Of a stretch of DNA of 64,000 nt, positions 35,534 through 43,828 are shown piece by piece. The DNA lies in the NCBI RefSeq assembly GCF_000062885.1, contig NC_009142.1, positions 4,887,584 through 4,951,583 on the forward strand. The letters are read 5' to 3'. The notes beneath the pieces are model-generated. The model was not told the DNA's origin. It worked only from the letters and a program-made list of their open reading frames with translations, and searched no databases. This DNA is from Saccharopolyspora erythraea NRRL 2338 (GTDB lineage: Bacteria > Actinomycetota > Actinomycetes > Mycobacteriales > Pseudonocardiaceae). A program made the position numbers and the translations under genes. Every line of letters begins with the position of its first letter. Within the stretch, counting starts at the first letter, position 1.

Positions 35534-35941
35534 TCATCGGCCGCCGGTGAAGTGCTCGGCGGGGACGAGGATCTGGCCGCCGTCGGCGAAGGCCAAGCCG
35601 ACGCCGTCGGGACGCCAGTCCACGCGCATGTCCTTCGGATCCCAACCGTCGGGGACCTCCACGACATGCCCGTACGGGGTGTCGCTGTTCACGGCCCGGC
35701 CCAGCCACACCTCGTAGCCCTGGACGTCGCCGAGGTGGTTGTCGATACGGGCGAGCACGACCTCGTGCCCCGATTCGCCCGCGTAGACCTGTCCCTCAGG
35801 AGCCGACTGGGCCTGGAGCCGCACCAGAACGCGCGCGTCGTCCAGCCACCACCATACGATGGCCAGGACGATGCCGAGCACCGCGCCGGCGAGCACGAAG
35901 ACGACGTTCATGGGGAAACCGGAGGCGCGACGCTCGTTCAT
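35534..35941 (-). CDS. Small single-pass membrane protein, unknown
   Basis: A 135-residue protein with one N-terminal transmembrane helix (MNVVFVLAGAVLGIVLAIVW) and an about 100-residue outside domain containing DNHLGDVQGYEVWLGR and VEVPDGWDPKDMRVDWRPD. The domain is compact, acidic and without cysteines. No family is recognised. The ATG at 35941 gives ten residues before a second ATG that directly precedes the helix; either could be the start. Monocistronic, between the oxygenase promoter and an RraA remnant. Confidence 0.65.
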   Translation of the reverse strand: MNERRASGFPMNVVFVLAGAVLGIVLAIVWWWLDDARVLVRLQAQSAPEGQVYAGESGHEVVLARIDNHLGDVQGYEVWLGRAVNSDTPYGHVVEVPDGWDPKDMRVDWRPDGVGLAFADGGQILVPAEHFTGGR

Positions 35942-36009
35942 CTCATGATTGTGCAGCGCCGCGCCACGGCCGTGTGCGTCGCAGTGAGATGCCTACGGCT
36001 GTGCAAGCC

Positions 36010-36330
36010 TCACTCCTCCACGATCAGGCCCTTCGCCTCGAGTTTGGCCGCGAGGCCGCTGACCTCGATGACGCTCCTGCCAGAGCGGTAGGCGGCGATG
36101 TAGCCGGCCTCGGCCTCCTCCCTTTCCCGGGACTTGCGGATCGCCTCGGCGAGGTCCTCGCGCCGGACCACCACGATGCCGTCCGCGTCACCGCGAACCA
36201 CGTCGCCGGGCCGGACGATCTCGCCACCGATCAGCACCGGTTCGTTCAGCGGGCCGACCGTCTCCTTGACGGTGCCCTTGATCGACACGCTGTAGAGGAC
36301 ACCGGGAACCCGGGCCCGCGCAACTCCGGC
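36010..36330 (-). pseudogene. RraA-like / HMG aldolase, C-terminal fragment
   Basis: Only the last about 105 residues of an RraA-fold protein remain: PELRGPGFPVLYSVSIKG, then TVKETVGPLNEPVLIGGE, IVRPGDVVRGDADGIVVV and a helical tail. In the family (RraA, 4-hydroxy-4-methyl-2-oxoglutarate aldolase) this is the C-terminal half; the N-terminal half is absent. The frame stays open up to the junction near 36330, where it meets the truncated dehydrogenase head to head. GTG or ATG codons inside (for example 36288) could express a fragment, but activity is unlikely. Confidence 0.8.
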
Positions 36331-36335
36331 GTGCC

Positions 36336-36815
36336 GGCTGCCTCACCGTGGCCGCGTTGAAGAACGCCGGGGCGGCCGAGATCGTCGTGACCGACCTGCT
36401 CGATGAGCCGCTGGCCATCGCGGCCGCTGTCGGAGCCACCTCCACGGTCCGGGCGGACGGAGCGGAGCCCGATCAGGTCGACATCGCCATCGAGGCGTCC
36501 GGGTCGGCGGCGGGCCTGGGCACGTGCGTGCGGACGGTCGCGCGCCGCGGCACGGTCGTCCTGCTCGGCCTGCTACCGCCGGGCGAGACGGGCTTCCTGG
36601 GAAACATCGTGGTCACCCGGGAGATCGAGATGCTCGGAGCGTTCCGCTTCGACCGCGAGTTCGACGAGGCGCTGTCGCTGCTGGGCGAGGGCCTGCACGT
36701 CGACCCCGTGCTGACCCACACCTTCCCGCTGGCCGAAGCGACCGCCGCCTTCGACATCGCCGGGAACCGGGCCGTCGCCTCGAAGGTCCTGCTGGACCTC
36801 ACCGACCCGCGGTGA
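36336..36815 (+). pseudogene. Zinc-type (idonate 5-dehydrogenase-like) alcohol dehydrogenase, C-terminal fragment
   Basis: The frame reads LTVAALKNAGAAEIVVTDLL, then DEPLAIAAAVGATSTV, RRGTVVLLGLLPPGETGF and a terminal AVASKVLLDLTD. This is the Rossmann half of a medium-chain dehydrogenase of the L-idonate/sorbitol type. The GAGPIG nucleotide-binding start and the whole N-terminal zinc domain are missing. It begins abruptly at the same junction as the RraA fragment. Its neighbour gnd fits a former gluconate/idonate catabolic locus. Confidence 0.82.
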
Positions 36816-36919
36816 TCCCTTCGAGCGCTGAGCCCGGCCACCGGCCCCTCGGGCGCCGCAGCGCGTCGAGTCGCAGACTGGCAGGCGTCCGCGCAACCCA
36901 CGGGAGCGGGAGCAACCGC

Positions 36920-38359
36920 ATGAGCACTTCAGCCCAGATCGGCGTCACCGGGCTGGCGGTCATGGGCCGCAACCTCGCCCGCAACTTCGCACGCAACGGC
37001 TACGCGGTCGCCGTGCACAACCGCACCGCGTCGAAGACCCGCGAGCTCATGGACGAGTTCGGCCAGGAGGGCGACTTCGTCGCGGCCGAGTCGGCCGAGG
37101 ACTTCGTCGCCGCGCTGGAGCGCCCGCGCAGGCTCGTCGTCATGGTGAAGGCAGGCGACCCCACCGACGCGGTGATCCGGGAGTTCGCCCCGTTGCTGGA
37201 GCACGGCGACGTGATCATCGACGGCGGCAACGCCCACTTCGCCGACACCCGCCGTCGCGAGCGCGAACTGCGCGAGCACGGCATCCACTTCGTCGGCACC
37301 GGCATCTCCGGCGGCGAGGAGGGCGCCCTGCACGGCCCCAGCATCATGCCCGGCGGTTCGGACGAGTCCTACGCCTCGCTCGGTCCGATGCTGGAGAAGA
37401 TCTCCGCCAAGGCCGCCGACGGCGCACCGTGCGTGACCCACGTCGGCCCGGACGGTGCCGGGCACTTCGTCAAGATGGTGCACAACGGCATCGAGTACGC
37501 CGACATGCAGCTGATCGCCGAGGCCTACCATCTGCTGCGCGAGGTCGCGGGCTTCTCCCCGGCCCGGATCGCCGAGATCTTCCGCACCTGGAACACCGGC
37601 CGCCTGGACTCCTACCTCATCGAGATCACCGCCGAGGTCCTGTCCCATGTGGACGCCGCCACCGGTGAACCCTTCGTCGACGTCGTCGCCGACCAGGCCG
37701 AGCAGAAGGGCACCGGCCGCTGGACCGTGCAGATCGCGCTCGAGCTGGGGCTGCCGGTGTCGGGCATCGCCGAGGCGGTGTTCGCCCGCTCGCTGTCGGG
37801 CCACACCGCGCTGCGCGCGGCCTCCCGCGGACTCGCGGGGCCCACTCCCGCGCCGCTGGGCGAGTCCGAGGCCGCGGCGTTCGCCGACCAGGTGGAGCAG
37901 GCGCTCTACGCGTCGAAGATCGTGTCCTACACCCAGGGATTCCACGAGATCGCCACCGGAAGTGCCGAGTACGGCTGGAACATCGACCTGGGCGCGGTCG
38001 CCGCGATCTGGCGCGCGGGCTGCATCATCCGCGCCGCGTTCCTCGACCGCGTCCGCGCCGCCTACGACGCGCGCCCGGACCTTCCGAGCCTGCTCTCCGA
38101 CGAGGCCTTCGCCCGCGAGATCGCGGCCGCCCAGGACGACTGGCGGGCGGTGCTGGTCGCCGCCACCCGGCAAGGCGTGCCGACCCCGGGTTTCTCGGCA
38201 GCGTTGACCTACTACGACACCCTGCGCGCCGACCGGCTACCGGCGGCGCTCACCCAGGGGCAGCGGGACTACTTCGGCGCCCACACCTACCGGCGCACCG
38301 ACCGCGAAGGCGTGTTCCACACCCTCTGGAGCGGCGACCGGTCCGAGGTGCCGGTCTGA
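36920..38359 (+). CDS. gnd: 6-phosphogluconate dehydrogenase, decarboxylating
   Basis: A 479-residue enzyme of the pentose phosphate pathway that converts 6-phosphogluconate and NADP+ to ribulose 5-phosphate and CO2. The Rossmann motif is GVTGLAVMGRNLARNFA. The substrate site includes GISGGEEGALHGPSIMPGG, and the catalytic Lys and Asn lie in GHFVKMVHNGIEYADMQ. The C-terminal all-helical domain is of standard length and ends with a Gly/His-rich tail region near RDYFGAHTYRRTD. ATG 36920 has GGGAG 8 nt upstream. It follows the idonate-dehydrogenase remnant by 104 bp. Confidence 0.96.
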   Translation: MSTSAQIGVTGLAVMGRNLARNFARNGYAVAVHNRTASKTRELMDEFGQEGDFVAAESAEDFVAALERPRRLVVMVKAGDPTDAVIREFAPLLEHGDVIIDGGNAHFADTRRRERELREHGIHFVGTGISGGEEGALHGPSIMPGGSDESYASLGPMLEKISAKAADGAPCVTHVGPDGAGHFVKMVHNGIEYADMQLIAEAYHLLREVAGFSPARIAEIFRTWNTGRLDSYLIEITAEVLSHVDAATGEPFVDVVADQAEQKGTGRWTVQIALELGLPVSGIAEAVFARSLSGHTALRAASRGLAGPTPAPLGESEAAAFADQVEQALYASKIVSYTQGFHEIATGSAEYGWNIDLGAVAAIWRAGCIIRAAFLDRVRAAYDARPDLPSLLSDEAFAREIAAAQDDWRAVLVAATRQGVPTPGFSAALTYYDTLRADRLPAALTQGQRDYFGAHTYRRTDREGVFHTLWSGDRSEVPV

Positions 38360-38381
38360 CGTGGAACCGTGACGACCGCAC

Positions 38382-40256
38382 CTACGCCGCGCAGACCTCG
38401 GTGTACACGCGCTCCAGATGCGCGCGCAGGACCTCCGGCGACGCTCCGCCGTCGCGGAGCTGCCGCGTGGCGCTGCGCATGCCGGAGACCAGCCGCTGCG
38501 CGTGCTGCAGGCGGTCGTCGCCGATGTGCCCGCCCAGCAGCGCGCGTTCGGTCGCGGCGTCGACGACGCGTTCCAGCAGGATGACCGCCGGCCACCAGCG
38601 TTCCGCCCGGCCCGCGGCCGGTTCCATCAGCTGCTGTTGCAGCGCCGCCCGCAGGTCCGACAGGTCGCGGTAGGTGCGGCGCCGCAGGGCGGAACGTCCC
38701 TGCGCGACCCCCGCCAGCGACAGCGACACGTACTCCGACACGGTCTCGGTCACCGCCGCGATCCGGTCCGCGAGTTCGGCACGCGGATGCAACGGGCGCA
38801 GCAGCGCCGCGACGCCGAGCACGATCGCACAGCCGGCGAGCGAGTCGACCAGCCGGACGGTGGGCAGGGCGTCGGCGAACAGCTCCGACTGGCTCATCTG
38901 CAGCAGCACCAGCGCGGTGACGACCGCGGTGAAGGCACCGTAATGCCGGCTCAGGGCCACCGGGAGCACGGCGGCCAGCGCGGTGGTGAACACCACGATC
39001 CCCCAGCCCGGCGGCACCAGCGCGAGCAGCACCAGCGCGAGCAACACGCCCAGGACGCTGCCGAGCGCACGCAGCACCGTGCGCGCGAAGACCGAGCCCG
39101 AGTTCGGTTTGAGCACCAGCGCGACCGTCAGCGCGATCCAGTGCCCCTGGTCGAGGCCGCCGAACAGGCCGATGCCCTCGGCCACCGCCAGGCACAGCGA
39201 CATGCGCAGCGCGAGCAGCCAGGTGGTGCGGCCGAAGGTCACGCTGCCGCGCCACACCTGCAGCCTCTCCCCCGGACTCCGGCTCCGCCCGCTCACCCGC
39301 ACCGGCTTCGCGCGACGCCACGCGGTGATCAAATCCGCGATTCCCGCGTCCAGCGCCCGCACCGTCGCGGCATCGGCCGCCGGCGGCTTGTGCGGCGCGG
39401 GGAGGTCACCGCTGCGGACGCTGCGCGCGAGCTCCCGCAGGGCGGCCACCACCCGCTCCGGTGGCCGGACTCCGGAGTGCGTCAACGCGACCGCGGCCTC
39501 GACGACGGGCGTGACGCGGGTGAGGACGACGTAGAGCCGGTCGTGGACCCGGCTGCGGGACGTCGACGCGCCGCCGAGCAGGATGTCGTGCGCGGTGTTG
39601 AGCGCCCGGGTCAGGTCCTGGCGGATACCGATCGCCCGGTCTGTCCCGGCGGCGTCGAACATGCGCACCGTCGTGTCGAACACCCTCGCCACCGCCTCCC
39701 GGGCCGGGGCGGTGCGGCGGAACGGCCATGTCGCCGCGACCATCGCCACCAACAGCACTTCCCCGCAGAGGAACCACAGGACCTGCGCGCCGAGCCCGAG
39801 CGACTGGGAGTGCTGACCGGTCGCGACCACGCAGAAGGTGAGCATCTGCGCACCCGCCGCGGCCCAGAGGTCCCCCATCCGACTCGACAGCACCGACACC
39901 AGCGACACCGCGACCACGGTCGCCGCTGCCCACCACGGGCCGGCGGCCCCGGCCCCCGCGGTGAAGCCGATCGCACCGAGCACGGCGGTCAGCCCGACTC
40001 GGCGCAACCGGTGCCGGTAGGAGGTCGTCAGGTCCGAGAAGCTCACGCACAGCGCGCCGACCGAGGCGAGCACGGCCTCCTCCACCCGGCCGGTCGCCAA
40101 CCCGGCGATCTGCGGTCCCCCGATGCCGACGGTCGCCGCGCACACCCGCGTCCAGTCCCGCGAGTACGGGGCCGGGCGCAGCATGCGCACCAGCCACGCC
40201 GGCAGCAGGCCGCGCGGCCGCCTGGTGGCGGGGAACGCATCGGTGATCACACGCAC
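38382..40256 (-). CDS. FUSC-family integral membrane protein
   Basis: A 624-residue protein with two sets of about five to six transmembrane helices, near residues 40-185 and 350-490. Each set is followed by a cytoplasmic helical region (FUSC/YccS/AaeB architecture). The second set has the family block LDQGHWIALTVALVLKPNSG, then RALGSVLGVLLALVL. Family members include aromatic-acid exporters, so efflux of organic acids is possible but unproven. GTG 40256 is the likely start. Convergent with gnd, 22 bp apart. Confidence 0.85.
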   Translation of the reverse strand: MRVITDAFPATRRPRGLLPAWLVRMLRPAPYSRDWTRVCAATVGIGGPQIAGLATGRVEEAVLASVGALCVSFSDLTTSYRHRLRRVGLTAVLGAIGFTAGAGAAGPWWAAATVVAVSLVSVLSSRMGDLWAAAGAQMLTFCVVATGQHSQSLGLGAQVLWFLCGEVLLVAMVAATWPFRRTAPAREAVARVFDTTVRMFDAAGTDRAIGIRQDLTRALNTAHDILLGGASTSRSRVHDRLYVVLTRVTPVVEAAVALTHSGVRPPERVVAALRELARSVRSGDLPAPHKPPAADAATVRALDAGIADLITAWRRAKPVRVSGRSRSPGERLQVWRGSVTFGRTTWLLALRMSLCLAVAEGIGLFGGLDQGHWIALTVALVLKPNSGSVFARTVLRALGSVLGVLLALVLLALVPPGWGIVVFTTALAAVLPVALSRHYGAFTAVVTALVLLQMSQSELFADALPTVRLVDSLAGCAIVLGVAALLRPLHPRAELADRIAAVTETVSEYVSLSLAGVAQGRSALRRRTYRDLSDLRAALQQQLMEPAAGRAERWWPAVILLERVVDAATERALLGGHIGDDRLQHAQRLVSGMRSATRQLRDGGASPEVLRAHLERVYTEVCAA

Positions 40257-40418
40257 ATCCCTTCGGGCCGGGATACGCGCTCCACGCCGAGCGGCGTCTG
40301 TGGACTGTGCGTCCGATTCTCACCGAGACCGGCGCCGGAAAGCCGCCGAACGCCACGGGCATCACAAGTTGCCGTCGATCACACCGCGGCAGCAGCTACC
40401 AGGACCGAGCCTCGACGG

Positions 40419-41378
40419 TCAGTGCTCACCACCCGCTGCCGCTCCCGGCGAGTCGGGACCGCGTTCGCGGGCATGCCGTCGCAGGGTCAGCCGGGCCGTG
40501 GCGACCATGGCCTCGTCGACCATCTCCCCCTCGAACGACACCGCGCCCACCCCGTGCGCCTGGGCTTCCTCCACGCTCGCGACCAGGCGGGCGCAGCGGT
40601 CGAGTTCCTCCGGTCCGGGCGAGAAGACCTCGTTGATCACGGGGACGTGGGACGGGTGGATCGCCATCATGCCCTCGTAGCCGAGATCCCGGTTCTGCTC
40701 GGCGAAAGCGCGCAGTCCGCCGAGGTCGTCGATCCGGGTCCACAGCCCGGTGACCGGGTGCGGCACCTGCTCCGCCCGGGCATCGAGCAGGACACGGGCG
40801 CGCAGCGCCAGCGTTCCGGTTCCCTCCGGAGTCCAGCGGTAACCGACGGCGCGCTCGACGTCACCGCCGGGCGCGGTGAGCGCGCCCAGGTACGCCACGC
40901 GCGCAGCAGCCGCGGCGACGTCCTGGGCATCCCGCAGACCGCGCGCGGTCTCCAGCAGCGGGACCAGGGCGACCTGATCGGCAGGAAGGCCGGCCTCGCG
41001 TTCGCACCAGCCGAGCATCCGGTCGGCCAGCCACACGTCTCGCGCGCTGCTCACCTTGGGCAGCACGATCCCGGACAAGCCCGGACGCGCGATCGCGCGC
41101 AGTTCGTCGGCCACCTCCCAGCTTTCGAGCGGGTTGACGCGGACGAAGACCGCCACGCTCCCGAACGCGTTCGCCTCGGCCTGCGCCACGGCTTCGGCGA
41201 CCTGGCCGCGGGCGTGCGGCTTCTGCAGCTCGGGTACCGCGTCCTCCAGATCGAGGATGACCGCGTCGGCGCCGGACTCCTTCGCCTTGCCCAGCCATTC
41301 CACCTTCGTCCCGGGCACGAACAGCAGCGAACGCAGGGCGGGCCGCGACGACGGCTGGACACCGGTCTCAGATGACAC
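40419..41378 (-). CDS. CitE-like CoA-ester lyase (HpcH/HpaI family)
   Basis: A 319-residue TIM-barrel lyase: RSLLFVPGTKVEWLGKA, then ADAVILDLEDAVP, VFVRVNPLESWE, the metal-binding Glu in VPLLETARG and the end block GYEGMMAIHPSHVPVINEVF. Such enzymes cleave citryl-, malyl- or citramalyl-CoA. GTG 41378 overlaps the end of the CoA-transferase gene by 11 bp and has GGAG 7 nt upstream, so the two are coupled. With the CitMHS transporter nearby, citrate (or citramalate) use is the simplest idea. Confidence 0.88.
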   Translation of the reverse strand: MSSETGVQPSSRPALRSLLFVPGTKVEWLGKAKESGADAVILDLEDAVPELQKPHARGQVAEAVAQAEANAFGSVAVFVRVNPLESWEVADELRAIARPGLSGIVLPKVSSARDVWLADRMLGWCEREAGLPADQVALVPLLETARGLRDAQDVAAAAARVAYLGALTAPGGDVERAVGYRWTPEGTGTLALRARVLLDARAEQVPHPVTGLWTRIDDLGGLRAFAEQNRDLGYEGMMAIHPSHVPVINEVFSPGPEELDRCARLVASVEEAQAHGVGAVSFEGEMVDEAMVATARLTLRRHARERGPDSPGAAAGGEH

Positions 41379-42582
41379 CGTTCTTCTCCAGGTCCGCGAC
41401 GTCCTGATCACCCAGCCCGAGCCAGTCCCGGTACACGAGGTCGTTGTCCTGGCCCAGATCCGGCCCGGTCCGCCAGATCCGGCCCGGGTTGCGCCTGAAG
41501 TGCGGGAGAACCGCCTGCATCCGCACCGGGCCGAGCTCGGGATCGTCGACGGTGACGATGTCCTCGCGCTCGGCGTAGACCGGGTCGGTGGCGATGTCGG
41601 CGGCGCTGAAGACCCGCGACGCCACCACCTCGTTGCGCATGAACTCCGTCAGGCACTCGTCGGTCGAGCGCTGCGCGATCCAGGCCCGCAGACCCTCGTC
41701 GAGCCGTTGCCGACCGGCGTGCTGCTGCTCCGTCGTGGCGAACTCGTCCTCCGGCAACCCGAGCAGCCGGGCCACGTTGCGCACCGAACGCGGCGTCGCG
41801 GAGGTCACCGTGATCCACTCGCCCTCTCGGGACCGGTAGGTGTTGATGACCGCGGCGGGGGCGACCGCGAGCTGGTTACCGGCTCGCTGCGGCACCTCGC
41901 CCAGCTGGTCGTGCGTGATGACCTGCCACTCGACGAGCCGGAACAGCGGCTCGAACAGCGCGAGGTCGATCCATTCGCCGTCGAAGTCCGGGTCGTGGTC
42001 GCGGCGGTGGAGTGCGGCGAGCACCGCGTAGGCACCCATCAGCCCGGTCACCGCGTCGCCGTGGGAGAAGCCGGTGTGGACGGGAGGGCCGTCCGGGTGG
42101 CCGGTCAGGTGCACCACGCCGCTGCGCGCCTCGCCCATCTTGCCGAAGCCGGGCTCGTCGGCGTGCGAGGAAGTGGCGCCGTAGCCGGAGATCTGCAGCA
42201 GCACGGCCTCGGGGTTGATGCGGTGCACGGAATCCCAGTCGAGCCCCCAGGCGCGCAGCCGTCCCGGGCGGAAGGTGACGATCACGACGTCGGCCCACGC
42301 GACGAGCCGGTGGGCCACGGCCCGGCCGGCTTCCTGGCGCAGGTCGAGGGTGACCGACCGCTTGTTGCGCCCCGCGACCTTGAACCACAGGGGAACACCG
42401 TCGCGCTTCGGCCCCATGCCGCGGGCCGCGTCTCCTGTGCCGGGAGGCTCGACGTGCACGACGTCCGCGCCCTGGTCGGCGAGCATCGACCCGGCCATCG
42501 GCCCGGCCACGACGTGCGCGAACTCGACGACCTTCAGCCCGCGAAGCTGCCCGTGCCCGGTCGTGTGCTGCTGTGGCGCCAT
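41368..42582 (-). CDS. Class III (CaiB/BaiF) CoA-transferase
   Basis: A 404-residue family III CoA-transferase: LRGLKVVEFAHVVAGPMAG at the start, GADVVHVEPPGTGDAARGM, NKRSVTLDLRQEAGRAV and the central GDAVTGLMGAYAVLAALHRR. ATG 42582 is supported by GAGGAG 5-6 nt upstream. It activates an organic acid with CoA from a donor thioester, and the downstream CitE-like lyase would cleave the product. No hydratase is present, so direct activation of citrate, citramalate or malate is favoured over itaconate. Confidence 0.88.
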   Translation of the reverse strand: MAPQQHTTGHGQLRGLKVVEFAHVVAGPMAGSMLADQGADVVHVEPPGTGDAARGMGPKRDGVPLWFKVAGRNKRSVTLDLRQEAGRAVAHRLVAWADVVIVTFRPGRLRAWGLDWDSVHRINPEAVLLQISGYGATSSHADEPGFGKMGEARSGVVHLTGHPDGPPVHTGFSHGDAVTGLMGAYAVLAALHRRDHDPDFDGEWIDLALFEPLFRLVEWQVITHDQLGEVPQRAGNQLAVAPAAVINTYRSREGEWITVTSATPRSVRNVARLLGLPEDEFATTEQQHAGRQRLDEGLRAWIAQRSTDECLTEFMRNEVVASRVFSAADIATDPVYAEREDIVTVDDPELGPVRMQAVLPHFRRNPGRIWRTGPDLGQDNDLVYRDWLGLGDQDVADLEKNGVI

Positions 42583-42724
42583 GGCCGCTCCTCGCCGTCC
42601 GCGGTTGCCCACCACCCAGCGGAGTTCCGGGTGGATCGGCTTCAAGCCTGCCCAACCGCAGAAATGCCTGTCGAGCAAAGGAAGACCATAAATCCATGCG
42701 ATCTCCGCAAGGATGCCGTTCGGC

Positions 42725-43648
42725 TCAAGCCCAGGAGACCCCGGTCGGCAGGTCGCGCCCCTCCTGCCGGAACTCGTCGAGCGTCTCCAGGAACCGGTCG
42801 GCGGCCAGTGGACGGGCTCGCTGCGCGCGCAGCGCGATGTCCAGGCGCCGGTCGACCTCGGGCTCCACGAGCGGCCGGGTCACCACGGGCCCGGCGCCCA
42901 CGAGGGGCAGGACCAGCGCAGGCAGCGCCGAGACGCCGAGGCCCGCGGCGACGAGTCCGCCCACCGTCGCCACGCTCGACGCCTCGGCCGCCGGAGCCGC
43001 ATGCGCGTCGATCTGGGCGAACGCCGCGTCGGTGAGCCGCCGCACGCTCGAGTCCCGGCCGACCGCGAGGAACGGCTCGCCGGCGAGGTCCTCCCAGGCC
43101 ACCTCCGGCGCCTCGGTGAAGGGGTGGTCGGGCGGCAGCACCGCGACGAAGCGGTCGCGGACCAGAGGACGCTGCTCGAGCTGGTCCGAGGGCTCGCCGA
43201 CCGTGGTGATCGCGAAGTCGGCGTCACCGGAGAGTACGCGGCCCAGCACCGACCGCTCCAGACCGTCCATGATGTGCACCGCCACCCGCGGCCGCTGGGC
43301 GCGGAAGGCCGAGATCACCTGCGGCAGCAACACCGCCGCGACCGACGGCAGGGTGGCCACGGCGACCGCACCGGACTCGCCGAGCAGGAACCGCCGCAGG
43401 TCCTGCATGCCCGCGCGGTGAGCGTTGACGATCCGCTCCGCCACCCGCAGGGCCTCGGCACCGGCGGCGGTGAGCTGGACGTTGCGGGTGTCTCGTTCCA
43501 GCAGCCGCGCGCCCAGCAGCCGCTCCAGGTCCGCGACCGCGCGGCTCAGCGACGACTGCGACACGTGCAGCTCCTCCGCGGCGGCGGTGAAGCTCGCCGC
43601 GCGGGCGACCGCGGCGTACGCCGCGAGCTGGCGCAAGGTGGCCTCCAT
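42725..43648 (-). CDS. LysR-family regulator of the organic-acid module
   Basis: A 307-residue LysR regulator. The winged helix is LRQLAAYAAVARAASFTAAA, then EELHVSQSSLSRAVADLERL. The effector domain has GAVAVATLPSVAAVLLPQVI and the typical DADFAITTVGEPSD. ATG 43648. It is divergent from the CitMHS gene across a gap with a clear palindrome, and upstream of, and co-directional with, the CoA-transferase and lyase genes, which it probably also controls. Confidence 0.9.
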   Translation of the reverse strand: MEATLRQLAAYAAVARAASFTAAAEELHVSQSSLSRAVADLERLLGARLLERDTRNVQLTAAGAEALRVAERIVNAHRAGMQDLRRFLLGESGAVAVATLPSVAAVLLPQVISAFRAQRPRVAVHIMDGLERSVLGRVLSGDADFAITTVGEPSDQLEQRPLVRDRFVAVLPPDHPFTEAPEVAWEDLAGEPFLAVGRDSSVRRLTDAAFAQIDAHAAPAAEASSVATVGGLVAAGLGVSALPALVLPLVGAGPVVTRPLVEPEVDRRLDIALRAQRARPLAADRFLETLDEFRQEGRDLPTGVSWA

Positions 43649-43691
43649 AGCCGCAGAGCATAGGCCGGGCCGCCCGGAATTGATGCCCGGA

Positions 43692-43709
43692 TCGCATGGA
43701 TAAATGCGA
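43692..43709. promoter_or_regulatory. LysR-type palindrome TCGCAT-N6-ATGCGA
   Basis: Perfect 6-bp arms separated by GGATAA lie 44 bp upstream of the LysR start and 120 bp before the transporter start, in the divergent gap. This is the expected shape of a LysR recognition box. Confidence 0.6.
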
Positions 43710-43828
43710 ATCCGATGCTGGACATCGATCTGTCGCCGCGCGGAAACTCTTCGGCAACGCACGGCGCCCCACCGCCCACACCGCTCGCCGTCCTGCACGA
43801 GCCGCTCTACGAGAAAGCGAGCGAGACC

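Noticed and set aside
38418-41375. A 985-codon + strand frame opposite the FUSC and CitE-like genes
   Set aside because: Same GC artefact. The translation is rich in Arg, Gln and His, crosses two real genes and an intergenic gap, and has no recognisable motif.
40419-42582. Itaconate degradation operon
   Set aside because: The CoA-transferase and CitE-like lyase fit, but no itaconyl-CoA hydratase gene is nearby, and the CitMHS transporter favours citrate-like acids.
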